From Limanda limanda (taxonomy: Eukaryota > Chordata > Actinopteri > Pleuronectiformes > Pleuronectidae): a stretch of 64,000 nt of DNA. Positions 39,361-52,832 of the stretch are shown here, piece after piece; the stretch's first letter is position 1; every line of letters starts with the position of its first letter. The stretch covers positions 310,001-374,000 of the forward strand of contig NW_026870454.1 of assembly GCF_963576545.1 (NCBI RefSeq). Direction: 5' to 3'. The notes below the pieces were generated by a model. That model searched no databases. It was not told the DNA's origin and saw only the letters and a program-made list of their open reading frames with translations. The translations under genes were made by a program, and so were the position numbers.

Positions 39361-42300
39361 CCTCAGATTTGGGGGAATTTCGTCGGTCGACCTCTTCCGA
39401 AGGTCGTACAAGCTCGGGGATGGTACCAATCGATCCGCAGGACCCAAATTAGTCCAGATGCAACCACTTTCCAAGTCTCTCCGACCTTCACAAAAAAAGT
39501 TATTCAAGAATATCTCTTTCTCCTATGTGCTTTCATCCCTAACCCTAACCCTAATCCTTCCGAAAGTCGGAGAAGCTCAAGGATGGTACCGATCGATGTG
39601 CGCTACCCCATTTAGTTGGGGTAGAGCCTACTTGCAAGTCTCTCCGACCTTCACAAAAAAAGTTATTCAAGAATATCTCTTTCTCCTATGTGCTTTCATC
39701 CCTAACCCTAACCCTAACCCTTCCGAAAGTCGGAGAAGCTCAAGGATGGTACCGATCGATGCGCGCTACCCCATTTAGTGGGGGTAGAGCCTACTTGCAA
39801 GTCTCTCCGACCTTCACAAAAAAAGTTATTCAAGAATATCTCTTTCTCCTATGTGCTTTCATCCCTAACCCTAACCCTAACCCTTCCGAAAGTCGGAGAA
39901 GCTCAAGGATGGTACCGATCGATGCGCGCTACCCCATTTAGTGGGGGTAGAGCCTACTTGCAAGTCTCTCCGACCTTCACAAAAAAAGTTATTCAAGAAT
40001 ATCTCCTCAGATTTGGGGGAATTTCGTCGGTCGACCTCTTCCGAAGGTCGTACAAGCTCGGGGATGGTACCAATCGATCCGCAGGACCCAAATTAGTCCA
40101 GATGCAACCACTTTCCAAGTCTCTCCGACCTTCACAAAAAAAGTTATTCAAGAATATCTCTTTCTCCTATGTGCTTTCATCCCTAACCCTAACCCTAACC
40201 CTTCCGAAAGTCGGAGAAGCTCAAGGATGGTACCGATCGATGCGCGCTACCCCATTTAGTGGGGGTAGAGCCTACTTGCAAGTCTCTCCGACCTTCACAA
40301 AAAAAGTTATTCAAGAATATCTCTTTCTCCTATGTGCTTTCATCCCTAACCCTAACCCTAACCCTTCCGAAAGTCGGAGAAGCTCAAGGATGGTACCGAT
40401 CGATGCGCGCAACCCCATTTAGTGGGGGTAGAGCCTACTTGCAAGTCTCTCCGACCTTCACAAAAAAAGTTATTCAAGAATATCTCCTCAGATTTGGGGG
40501 AATTTCGTCGGTCGACCTCTTCCGAAGGTCGTACAAGCTCGGGGATGGTACCAATCGATCCGCAGGACCCAAATTAGTCCAGATGCAACCACTTTCCAAG
40601 TCTCTCCGACCTTCACAAAAAAAGTTATTCAAGAATATCTCTTTCTCCTATGTGCTTTCATCCCTAACCCTAACCCTAACCCTTCCGAAAGTCGGAGAAG
40701 CTCAAAGATGGTACCGATCGATGCGCGCTACCCCATTTAGTGGGGGTACAGCCTACTTGCAAGTCTCTCCGACCTTCACAAAAAAAGTTATTCAAGAATA
40801 TCTCTTTCTCCTATGTGCTTTCATCCCTAACCCTAACCCTAACCCTTCCGAAAGTCGGAGAAGCTCAAGGATGGTACCGATCGATGCGCGCAACCCCATT
40901 TAGTGGGGGTAGAGCCTACTTGCAAGTCTCTCCGACCTTCACAAAAAAAGTTATTCAAGAATATCTCCTCAGATTTGGGGGAATTTCGTCGGTCGACCTC
41001 TTTCGAAGGTCGTACAAGCTCGGGGATGGTACCAATCGATCCGCAGGACCCAAATTAGTCCAGATGCAACCACTTTCCAAGTCTCTCCGACCTTCACAAA
41101 AAAAGTTATTCAAGAATATCTCTTTCTCCTATGTGCTTTCATCCCTAACCCTAACCCTAACCCTTCCGAAAGTCGGAGAAGCTCAAGGATGGTACCGATC
41201 GATGCGTGCTACCCCATTTAGTGGGGGTAGAGCCTACTTGCAAGTCTCTCCGACCTTCACAAAAAAAGTTATTCAAGAATATCTCTTTCTCCTATGTGCT
41301 TTCATCCCTAACCCTAACCCTAACCCTTCCGAAAGTCGGAGAAGCTCAAGGATGGTACCGATCGATGCGCGCAACCCCATTTAGTGGGGGTAGAGCCTAC
41401 TTGCAAGTCTCTCCGACCTTCACAAAAAAAGTTATTCAAGAATATCTCCTCAGATTTGGGGGAATTTCGTCGGTCGACCTCTTCCGAAGGTCGTACAAGC
41501 TCGGGGATGGTACCAATCGATCCGCAGGACCCAAATTAGTCCAGATGCAACCACTTTCCAAGTCTCTCCGACCTTCACAAAAAAAGTTATTCAAGAATAT
41601 CTCTTTCTCCTATGTGCTTTCATCCCTAACCCTAACCCTAACCCTTCCGAAAGTCGGAGAAGCTCAAAGATGGTACCGATCGATGCGCGCTACCCCATTT
41701 AGTGGGGGTAGAGCCTACTTGCAAGTCTCTCCGACCTTCACAAAAAAAGTTATTCAAGAATATCTCTTTCTCCTATGTGCTTTCATCCCTAACCCTAACC
41801 CTAACCCTTCCGAAAGTCGGAGAAGCTCAAGGATGGTACCGATCGATGCGCGCAACCCCATTTAGTGGGGGTAGAGCCTACTTGCAAGTCTCTCCGACCT
41901 TCACAAAAAAAGTTATTCAAGAATATCTCCTCAGATTTGGGGGAATTTCGTCGGTCGACCTCTTTCGAAGGTCGTACAAGCTCGGGGATGGTACCAATCG
42001 ATCCGCAGGACCCAAATTAGTCCAGATGCAACCACTTTCCAAGTCTCTCCGACCTTCACAAAAAAAGTTATTCAAGAATATCTCTTTCTCCTATGTGCTT
42101 TCATCCCTAACCCTAACCCTAACCCTTCCGAAAGTCGGAGAAGCTCAAGGATGGTACCGATCGATGCGCGCTACCCCATTTAGTGGGGGTAGAGCCTACT
42201 TGCAAGTCTCTCCGACCTTCACAAAAAAAGTTATTCAAGAATATCTCTTTCTCCTATGTGCTTTCATCCCTAACCCTAACCCTAACCCTTCCGAAAGTCG

Positions 42301-42990
42301 GAGAAGCTCAAGGATGGTACCGATCGATGCGCGCTACCCCATTTAGTGGGGGTAGAGCCTACTTGCAAGTCTCTCCGACCTTCACAAAAAAAGTTATTCA
42401 AGAATATCTCCTCAGATTTGGGGGAATTTCGTCGGTCGACCTCTTCCGAAGGTCGTACAAGCTCGGGGATGGTACCAATCGATCCGCAGGACCCAAATTA
42501 GTCCAGATGCAACCACTTTCCAAGTCTCTCCGACCTTCACAAAAAAAGTTATTCAAGAATATCTCTTTCTCCTATGTGCTTTCATCCCTAACCCTAACCC
42601 TAATCCTTCCGAAAGTCGGAGAAGCTCAAGGATGGTACCGATCGATGTGCGCTACCCCATTTAGTGGGGGTAGAGCCTACTTGCAAGTCTCTCCGACCTT
42701 CACAAAAAAAGTTATTCAAGAATATCTCTTTCTCCTATGTGCTTTCATCCCTAACCCTAACCCTAACCCTTCCGAAAGTCGGAGAAGCTCAAGGATGGTA
42801 CCGATCGATGCGCGCTACCCCATTTAGTGGGGGTAGAGCCTACTTGCAAGTCTCTCCGACCTTCACAAAAAAAGTTATTCAAGAATATCTCTTTCTCCTA
42901 TGTGCTTTCATCCCTAACCCTAACCCTAACCCTTCCGAAAGTCGGAGAAGCTCAAGGATGGTACCGATCGATGCGCGCTACCCCATTTAG
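35441..42990 (+). repeat. Duplication with 5,780-bp offset
   Basis: About 1.6-1.7 kb at 35.5-37.2 kb is repeated at 41.3-43.0 kb with a 5,780-bp offset. Shared marks are AAAGATGG, T in the telomeric block (36824 and 42604) and GATGTGCGC (36867 and 42647). It is interleaved with the 5,605-bp duplication, so the segment has been through more than one exchange. Confidence 0.8.
37437..39360 (+). repeat. 962-bp six-monomer higher-order repeat (two copies shown)
   Basis: Successive B-A-A trimers alternate between the B subtypes TTCCGAAGG and TTTCGAAGG, making a 962-bp unit. Here B at 37437 and 38399 are TTCCG and B at 37918 and 38880 are TTTCG. The A just upstream of the TTTCG B carries AACCCC. 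The same alternation is clear at 40486-42409 and 49148-51552. It is the basic higher-order unit of the right domain. Confidence 0.88.
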
Positions 42991-43392
42991 TGGGGGTAGA
43001 GCCTACTTGCAAGTCTCTCCGACCTTCACAAAAAAAGTTATTCAAGAATATCTCCTCAGATTTGGGGGAATTTCGTCGGTCGACCTCTTCCGAAGGTCGT
43101 ACAAGCTCGGGGATGGTACCAATCGATCCGCAGGACCCAAATTAGTCCAGATGCAACCACTTTCCAAGTCTCTCCGACCTTCACAAAAAAAGTTATTCAA
43201 GAATATCTCTTTCTCCTATGTGCTTTCATCCCTAACCCTAACCCTAACCCTTCCGAAAGTCGGAGAAGCTCAAGGATGGTACCGATCGATGCGCGCTACC
43301 CCATTTAGTGGGGGTAGAGCCTACTTGCAAGTCTCTCCGACCTTCACAAAAAAAGTTATTCAAGAATATCTCTTTCTCCTATGTGCTTTCAT

Positions 43393-43401
43393 CCCTAACC
43401 C
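43393..43401 (-). repeat. Most contracted telomeric block (one repeat)
   Basis: Only one CCCTAA plus CCC is left, so the monomer is 151 bp. The equivalent A in the copy at about 37.8 kb has the full three repeats. Confidence 0.93.
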
Positions 43402-43799
43402 TTCCGAAAGTCGGAGAAGCTCAAGGATGGTACCGATCGATGCGCGCAACCCCATTTAGTGGGGGTAGAGCCTACTTGCAAGTCTCTCCGACCTTCACAA
43501 AAAAAGTTATTCAAGAATATCTCCTCAGATTTGGGGGAATTTCGTCGGTCGACCTCTTTCGAAGGTCGTACAAGCTCGGGGATGGTACCAATCGATCCGC
43601 AGGACCCAAATTAGTCCAGATGCAACCACTTTCCAAGTCTCTCCGACCTTCACAAAAAAAGTTATTCAAGAATATCTCTTTCTCCTATGTGCTTTCATCC
43701 CTAACCCTAACCCTAACCCTTCCGAAAGTCGGAGAAGCTCAAGGATGGTACCGATCGATGCGCGCTACCCCATTTAGTGGGGGTAGAGCCTACTTGCAA

Positions 43800-46700
43800 G
43801 TCTCTCCGACCTTCACAAAAAAAGTTATTCAAGAATATCTCTTTCTCCTATGTGCTTTCATCCCTAACCCTAACCCTAACCCTTCCGAAAGTCGGAGAAG
43901 CTCAAGGATGGTACCGATCGATGCGCGCAACCCCATTTAGTGGGGGTAGAGCCTACTTGCAAGTCTCTCCGACCTTCACAAAAAAAGTTATTCAAGAATA
44001 TCTCCTCAGATTTGGGGGAATTTCGTCGGTCGACCTCTTCCGAAGGTCGTACAAGCTCGGGGATGGTACCAATCGATCCGCAGGACCCAAATTAGTCCAG
44101 ATGCAACCACTTTCCAAGTCTCTCCGACCTTCACAAAAAAAGTTATTCAAGAATATCTCTTTCTCCTATGTGCTTTCATCCCTAACCCTAACCCTAACCC
44201 TTCCGAAAGTCGGAGAAGCTCAAAGATGGTACCGATCGATGCGCGCTACCCCATTTAGTGGGGGTACAGCCTACTTGCAAGTCTCTCCGACCTTCACAAA
44301 AAAAGTTATTCAAGAATATCTCTTTCTCCTATGTGCTTTCATCCCTAACCCTAACCCTAACCCTTCCGAAAGTCGGAGAAGCTCAAGGATGGTACCGATC
44401 GATGCGCGCAACCCCATTTAGTGGGGGTAGAGCCTACTTGCAAGTCTCTCCGACCTTCACAAAAAAAGTTATTCAAGAATATCTCCTCAGATTTGGGGGA
44501 ATTTCGTCGGTCGACCTCTTTCGAAGGTCGTACAAGCTCGGGGATGGTACCAATCGATCCGCAGGACCCAAATTAGTCCAGATGCAACCACTTTCCAAGT
44601 CTCTCCGACCTTCACAAAAAAAGTTATTCAAGAATATCTCTTTCTCCTATGTGCTTTCATCCCTAACCCTAACCCTAACCCTTCCGAAAGTCGGAGAAGC
44701 TCAAGGATGGTACCGATCGATGCGTGCTACCCCATTTAGTGGGGGTAGAGCCTACTTGCAAGTCTCTCCGACCTTCACAAAAAAAGTTATTCAAGAATAT
44801 CTCTTTCTCCTATGTGCTTTCATCCCTAACCCTAACCCTAACCCTTCCGAAAGTCGGAGAAGCTCAAGGATGGTACCGATCGATGCGCGCTACCCCATTT
44901 AGTGGGGGTAGAGCCTACTTGCAAGTCTCTCCGACCTTCACAAAAAAAGTTATTCAAGAATATCTCCTCAGATTTGGGGGAATTTCGTCGGTCGACCTCT
45001 TCCGAAGGTCGTACAAGCTCGGGGATGGTACCAATCGATCCGCAGGACCCAAATTAGTCCAGATGCAACCACTTTCCAAGTCTCTCCGACCTTCACAAAA
45101 AAAGTTATTCAAGAATATCTCTTTCTCCTATGTGCTTTCATCCCTAACCCTAACCCTAATCCTTCCGAAAGTCGGAGAAGCTCAAGGATGGTACCGATCG
45201 ATGTGCGCTACCCCATTTAGTTGGGGTAGAGCCTACTTGCAAGTCTCTCCGACCTTCACAAAAAAAGTTATTCAAGAATATCTCTTTCTCCTATGTGCTT
45301 TCATCCCTAACCCTAACCCTAACCCTTCCGAAAGTCGGAGAAGCTCAAGGATGGTACCGATCGATGCGCGCTACCCCATTTAGTGGGGGTAGAGCCTACT
45401 TGCAAGTCTCTCCGACCTTCACAAAAAAAGTTATTCAAGAATATCTCTTTCTCCTATGTGCTTTCATCCCTAACCCTAACCCTAACCCTTCCGAAAGTCG
45501 GAGAAGCTCAAGGATGGTACCGATCGATGCGCGCTACCCCATTTAGTGGGGGTAGAGCCTACTTGCAAGTCTCTCCGACCTTCACAAAAAAAGTTATTCA
45601 AGAATATCTCCTCAGATTTGGGGGAATTTCGTCGGTCGACCTCTTCCGAAGGTCGTACAAGCTCGGGGATGGTACCAATCGATCCGCAGGACCCAAATTA
45701 GTCCAGATGCAACCACTTTCCAAGTCTCTCCGACCTTCACAAAAAAAGTTATTCAAGAATATCTCTTTCTCCTATGTGCTTTCATCCCTAACCCTAACCC
45801 TAACCCTTCCGAAAGTCGGAGAAGCTCAAGGATGGTACCGATCGATGCGCGCTACCCCATTTAGTGGGGGTAGAGCCTACTTGCAAGTCTCTCCGACCTT
45901 CACAAAAAAAGTTATTCAAGAATATCTCTTTCTCCTATGTGCTTTCATCCCTAACCCTAACCCTAACCCTTCCGAAAGTCGGAGAAGCTCAAGGATGGTA
46001 CCGATCGATGCGCGCAACCCCATTTAGTGGGGGTAGAGCCTACTTGCAAGTCTCTCCGACCTTCACAAAAAAAGTTATTCAAGAATATCTCCTCAGATTT
46101 GGGGGAATTTCGTCGGTCGACCTCTTCCGAAGGTCGTACAAGCTCGGGGATGGTACCAATCGATCCGCAGGACCCAAATTAGTCCAGATGCAACCACTTT
46201 CCAAGTCTCTCCGACCTTCACAAAAAAAGTTATTCAAGAATATCTCTTTCTCCTATGTGCTTTCATCCCTAACCCTAACCCTAACCCTTCCGAAAGTCGG
46301 AGAAGCTCAAAGATGGTACCGATCGATGCGCGCTACCCCATTTAGTGGGGGTACAGCCTACTTGCAAGTCTCTCCGACCTTCACAAAAAAAGTTATTCAA
46401 GAATATCTCTTTCTCCTATGTGCTTTCATCCCTAACCCTAACCCTAACCCTTCCGAAAGTCGGAGAAGCTCAAGGATGGTACCGATCGATGCGCGCAACC
46501 CCATTTAGTGGGGGTAGAGCCTACTTGCAAGTCTCTCCGACCTTCACAAAAAAAGTTATTCAAGAATATCTCCTCAGATTTGGGGGAATTTCGTCGGTCG
46601 ACCTCTTTCGAAGGTCGTACAAGCTCGGGGATGGTACCAATCGATCCGCAGGACCCAAATTAGTCCAGATGCAACCACTTTCCAAGTCTCTCCGACCTTC

Positions 46701-47600
46701 ACAAAAAAAGTTATTCAAGAATATCTCTTTCTCCTATGTGCTTTCATCCCTAACCCTAACCCTAACCCTTCCGAAAGTCGGAGAAGCTCAAGGATGGTAC
46801 CGATCGATGCGTGCTACCCCATTTAGTGGGGGTAGAGCCTACTTGCAAGTCTCTCCGACCTTCACAAAAAAAGTTATTCAAGAATATCTCTTTCTCCTAT
46901 GTGCTTTCATCCCTAACCCTAACCCTAACCCTTCCGAAAGTCGGAGAAGCTCAAGGATGGTACCGATCGATGCGCGCTACCCCATTTAGTGGGGGTAGAG
47001 CCTACTTGCAAGTCTCTCCGACCTTCACAAAAAAAGTTATTCAAGAATATCTCCTCAGATTTGGGGGAATTTCGTCGGTCGACCTCTTCCGAAGGTCGTA
47101 CAAGCTCGGGGATGGTACCAATCGATCCGCAGGACCCAAATTAGTCCAGATGCAACCACTTTCCAAGTCTCTCCGACCTTCACAAAAAAAGTTATTCAAG
47201 AATATCTCTTTCTCCTATGTGCTTTCATCCCTAACCCTAACCCTAATCCTTCCGAAAGTCGGAGAAGCTCAAGGATGGTACCGATCGATGTGCGCTACCC
47301 CATTTAGTTGGGGTAGAGCCTACTTGCAAGTCTCTCCGACCTTCACAAAAAAAGTTATTCAAGAATATCTCTTTCTCCTATGTGCTTTCATCCCTAACCC
47401 TAACCCTAACCCTTCCGAAAGTCGGAGAAGCTCAAGGATGGTACCAATCGATGCGCGCTACCCCATTTAGTGGGGGTAGAGCCTACTTGCAAGTCTCTCC
47501 GACCTTCACAAAAAAAGTTATTCAAGAATATCTCTTTCTCCTATGTGCTTTCATCCCTAACCCTAACCCTAACCCTTCCGAAAGTCGGAGAAGCTCAAGG
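43800..47600 (+). repeat. 2,087-bp tandem duplication
   Basis: A-run order 2,2,3,2,2 gives a 2,087-bp offset: B at 44004, 44485 and 44966 match B at 46091, 46572 and 47053. Shared marks are GTACAGCC (44267 and 46354), T in the telomeric block (45160 and 47247) and TAGTTGGGG. A shorter match of about 1 kb at the same offset links 38.2-39.2 kb with 40.3-41.3 kb. Confidence 0.82.
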
Positions 47601-50600
47601 ATGGTACCGATCGATGCGCGCTACCCCATTTAGTGGGGGTAGAGCCTACTTGCAAGTCTCTCCGACCTTCACAAAAAAAGTTATTCAAGAATATCTCTTT
47701 CTCCTATGTGCTTTCATCCCTAACCCTAACCCTAACCCTTCCGAAAGTCGGAGAAGCTCAAGGATGGTACTGGTCGATGCGTGCAACCCCATTTAGTGGG
47801 GGTAGAGCCTACTTGCAAGTCTCTCCGACCTTCACAAAAAAAGTTATTCAAGAATATCTCCTCAGATTTGGGGGAATTTCGTCGGTCGACCTCTTCCGAA
47901 GGTCGTACAAGCTCGGGGATGGTACCAATCGATCCGCAGGACCCAAATTAGTCCAGATGCAACCACTTTCCAAGTCTCTCCGACCTTCACAAAAAAAGTT
48001 ATTCAAGAATATCTCTTTCTCCTATGTGCTTTCATCCCTAACCCTAACCCTAACCCTTCCGAAAGTCGGAGAAGCTCAAGGATGGTACCGATCGATGCGC
48101 GCTACCCCATTTAGTGGGGGTAGAGCCTACTTGCAAGTCTCTCCGACCTTCACAAAAAAAGTTATTCAAGAATATCTCTTTCTCCTATGTGCTTTCATCC
48201 CTAACCCTAACCCTAACCCTTCCGAAAGTCGGAGAAGCTCAACGATGGTACCGATCGATGCGCGCTACCCCATTTAGTGGGGGTAGAGCCTACTTGCAAG
48301 TCTCTCCGACCTTCACAAAAAAAGTTATTCAAGAATATCTCCTCAGATTTGGGGGAATTTCGTCGGTCGACCTCTTCCGAAGGTCGTACAAGCTCGGGGA
48401 TGGTACCAATCGATCCGCAGGACCCAAATTAGTCCAGATGCAACCACTTTCCAAGTCTCTCCGACCTTCACAAAAAAAGTTATTCAAGAATATCTCTTTC
48501 TCCTATGTGCTTTCATCCCTAACCCTAACCCTAACCCTTCCGAAAGTCGGAGAAGCTCAAGGATGGTACCGATCGATGCGCGCTACCCCATTTAGTGGGG
48601 GTAGAGCCTACTTGCAAGTCTCTCCGACCTTCACAAAAAAAGTTATTCAAGAATATCTCTTTCTCCTATGTGCTTTCATCCCTAACCCTAACCCTAACCC
48701 TTCCGAAAGTCGGAGAAGCTCAAGGATGGTACCGATCGATGCGCGCTACCCCATTTAGTGGGGGTAGAGCCTACTTGCAAGTCTCTCCGACCTTCACAAA
48801 AAAAGTTATTCAAGAATATCTCTTTCTCCTATGTGCTTTCATCCCTAACCCTAACCCTAACCCTTCCGAAAGTCGGAGAAGCTCAAGGATGGTACCGATC
48901 GATGCGCGCTACCCCATTTAGTGGGGGTAGAGCCTACTTGCAAGTCTCTCCGACCTTCACAAAAAAAGTTATTCAAGAATATCTCTTTCTCCTATGTGCT
49001 TTCATCCCTAACCCTAACCCTAACCCTTCCGAAAGTCGGAGAAGCTCAAGGATGGTACCGATCGATGCGCGCAACCCCATTTAGTGGGGGTAGAGCCTAC
49101 TTGCAAGTCTCTCCGACCTTCACAAAAAAAGTTATTCAAGAATATCTCCTCAGATTTGGGGGAATTTCGTCGGTCGACCTCTTTCGAAGGTCGTACAAGC
49201 TCGGGGATGGTACCAATCGATCCGCAGGACCCAAATTAGTCCAGATGCAACCACTTTCCAAGTCTCTCCGACCTTCACAAAAAAAGTTATTCAAGAATAT
49301 CTCTTTCTCCTATGTGCTTTCATCCCTAACCCTAACCCTAACCCTTCCGAAAGTCGGAGAAGCTCAAGGATAGTACCGATCGATGCGCGCTACCCCATTT
49401 AGTGGGGGTAGAGCCTACTTGCAAGTCTCTCCGACCTTCACAAAAAAAGTTATTCAAGAATATCTCTTTCTCCTATGTGCTTTCATCCCTAACCCTAACC
49501 CTAACCCTTCCGAAAGTCGGAGAAGCTCAAGGATGGTACCGATCGATGCGCGCAACCCCATTTAGTGGGGGTAGAGCCTACTTGCAAGTCTCTCCGACCT
49601 TCACAAAAAAAGTTATTCAAGAATATCTCCTCAGATTTGGGGGAATTTCGTCGGTCGACCTCTTCCGAAGGTCGTACAAGCTCGGGGATGGTACCAATCG
49701 ATCCGCAGGACCCAAATTAGTCCAGATGCAACCACTTTCCAAGTCTCTCCGACCTTCACAAAAAAAGTTATTCAAGAATATCTCTTTCTCCTATGTGCTT
49801 TCATCCCTAACCCTAACCCTAACCCTTCCGAAAGTCGGAGAAGCTCAAGGATGGTACCGATCGATGCGCGCTACCCCATTTAGTGGGGGTAGAGCCTACT
49901 TGCAAGTCTCTCCGACCTTCACAAAAAAAGTTATTCAAGAATATCTCTTTCTCCTATGTGCTTTCATCCCTAACCCTAACCCTAACCCTTCCGAAAGTCG
50001 GAGAAGCTCAAGGATGGTACCGATCGATGCGCGCAACCCCATTTAGTGGGGGTAGAGCCTACTTGCAAGTCTCTCCGACCTTCACAAAAAAAGTTATTCA
50101 AGAATATCTCCTCAGATTTGGGGGAATTTCGTCGGTCGACCTCTTTCGAAGGTCGTACAAGCTCGGGGATGGTACCAATCGATCCGCAGGACCCAAATTA
50201 GTCCAGATGCAACCACTTTTCAAGTCTCTCCGACCTTCACAAAAAAAGTTATTCAAGAAAATCTCTTTCTCCTATGTGCTTTCATCCCTAACCCTAACCC
50301 TAACCCTTCCGAAAGTCGGAGAAGCTCAAGGATGGTACCGATCGATGCGCGCTACCCCATTTAGTGGGGGTAGAGCCTACTTGCAAGTCTCTCCGACCTT
50401 CACAAAAAAAGTTATTCAAGAATATCTCTTTCTCCTATGTGCTTTCATCCCTAACCCTAACCCTAACCCTTCCGAAAGTCGGAGAAGCTCAAGGATGGTA
50501 CCGATCGATGCGCGCAACCCCATTTAGTGGGGGTAGAGCCTACTTGCAAGTCTCTCCGACCTTCACAAAAAAAGTTATTCAAGAATATCTCCTCAGATTT

Positions 50601-52677
50601 GGGGGAATTTCGTCGGTCGACCTCTTCCGAAGGTCGTACAAGCTCGGGGATGGTACCAATCGATCCGCAGGACCCAAATTAGTCCAGATGCAACCACTTT
50701 CCAAGTCTCTCCGACCTTCACAAAAAAAGTTATTCAAGAATATCTCTTTCTCCTATGTGCTTTCATCCCTAACCCTAACCCTAACCCTTCCGAAAGTCGG
50801 AGAAGCTCAAAGATGGTACCGATCGATGCGCGCTACCCCATTTAGTGGGGGTAGAGCCTACTTGCAAGTCTCTCCGACCTTCACAAAAAAAGTTATTCAA
50901 GAATATCTCTTTCTCCTATGTGCTTTCATCCCTAACCCTAACCCTAACCCTTCCGAAAGTCGGAGAAGCTCAAGGATGGTACCGATCGATGCGCGCAACC
51001 CCATTTAGTGGGGGTAGAGCCTACTTGCAAGTCTCTCCGACCTTCACAAAAAAAGTTATTCAAGAATATCTCCTCAGATTTGGGGGAATTTCGTCGGTCG
51101 ACCTCTTTCGAAGGTCGTACAAGCTCGGGGATGGTACCAATCGATCAGCAGGACCCAAATTAGTCCAGATGCAACCACTTTCCAAGTCTCTCCGACCTTC
51201 ACAAAAAAAGTTATTCAAGAATATCTCTTTCTCCTATGTGCTTTCATCCCTAACCCTAACCCTAACCCTTCCGAAAGTCGGAGAAGCTCAAGGATGGTAC
51301 CGATCGATGCGCGCTACCCCATTTAGTGGGGGTAGAGCCTACTTGCAAGTCTCTCCGACCTTCACAAAAAAAGTTATTCAAGAATATCTCTTTCTCCTAT
51401 GTGCTTTCATCCCTAACCCTAACCCTAACCCTTCCGAAAGTCGGAGAAGCTCAAGGATGGTACCGATCGATGCGCGCTACCCCATTTAGTGGGGGTAGAG
51501 CCTACTTGCAAGTCTCTCCGACCTTCACAAAAAAAGTTATTCAAGAATATCTCCTCAGATTTGGGGGAATTTCGTCGGTCGACCTCTTCCGAAGGTCGTA
51601 CAAGCTCGGGGATGCTACCAATCGATCCGCAGGACCCAAATTAGTCCAGATGCAACCACTTTCCAAGTCTCTCCGACCTTCACAAAAAAAGTTATTCAAG
51701 AATATCTCTTTCTCCTATGTGCTTTCATCCCTAACCCTAACCCTAACCCTTCCGAAAGTCGGAGAAGCTCAAGGATGGTACCGATCGATGCGCGCTACCC
51801 CATTTAGTGGGGGTAGAGCCTACTTGCAAGTCTCTCCGACCTTCACAAAAAAAGTTATTCAAGAATATCTCTTTCTCCTATGTGCTTTCATCCCTAACCC
51901 TAACCCTAACCCTTCCGAAAGTCGGAGAAGCTCAAGGATGGTACCGATCGATGCGCGCTACCCCATTTAGTGGGGGTAGAGCCTACTTGCAAGTCTCTCC
52001 GACCTTCACAAAAAACGTTATTCAAGAATATCTCTTTCTCCTATGTGCTTTCATCCCTAACCCTAACCCTAACCCTTCCGAAAGTCGGAGAAGCTCAAGG
52101 ATGGTACCGATCGATGCGCGCTACCCCATTTAGTGGGGGTAGAGCCTACTTGCAAGTCTCTCCGACCTTCACAAAAAAAGTTATTCAAGAATATCTCCTC
52201 AGATTTGGGGGAATTTCGTCGGTCGACCTCTTCCGAAGGTCGTACAAGCTCGGGGATGGTACCAATCGATCCGCAGGACCCAAATTAGTCCAGATGCAAC
52301 CACTTTCCAAGTCTCTCCGACCTTCACAAAAAAAGTTATTCAAGAATATCTCTTTCTCCTATGTGCTTTCATCCCTAACCCTAACCCTAACCCTTCCGAA
52401 AGTCGGAGAAGCTCAAAGATGGTACCGATCGATGCGCGCTACCCCATTTAGTGGGGGTAGAGCCTACTTGCAAGTCTCTCCGACCTTCACAAAAAAAGTT
52501 ATTCAAGAATATCTCTTTCTCCTATGTGCTTTCATCCCTAACCCTAACCCTAACCCTTCCGAAAGTCGGAGAAGCTCAAGGATGGTACCGATCGATGCGC
52601 GCAACCCCATTTAGTGGGGGTAGAGCCTACTTGCAAGTCTCTCCGACCTTCACAAAAAAAGTTATTCAAGAATATCT

Positions 52678-52832
52678 CCTCAGATTTGGGGGAATTTCGT
52701 CGGTCGACCTCTTCCGAAGGTCGTACAAGCTCGGGGATGGTACCAATCGATCCGCAGGACCCAAATTAGTCCAGATGCAACCACTTTCCAAGTCTCTCCG
52801 ACCTTCACAAAAAACGTTATTCAAGAATATCT
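52678..52832 (+). repeat. B monomer carrying the A-type AACGTT core variant
   Basis: The A7 tract in the core ends in C (52815), giving AACGTT. Elsewhere this variant is found in A monomers (for example 52016 in a nearby A, and many in 1-30 kb). The B at 53958 has it too (54095). A and B have therefore exchanged sequence inside the 44-bp core. Confidence 0.82.

Larger units (their letters stand above)
37437..46900 (+). repeat. Duplication with 5,605-5,617-bp offset
   Basis: About 3.9 kb from 37.4 kb to 41.3 kb recurs at 43.05-46.9 kb. The offset is 5,617 bp until the A whose telomeric block shrank by 12 bp (43393-43401), and 5,605 bp after it. Shared marks include GTACAGCC (38662 and 44267), GCGTGCTAC (39118 and 44723), T in the telomeric block (39555 and 45160) and TAGTTGGGG (39617 and 45222). 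A at 38888 is private to the left copy. Confidence 0.82.
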
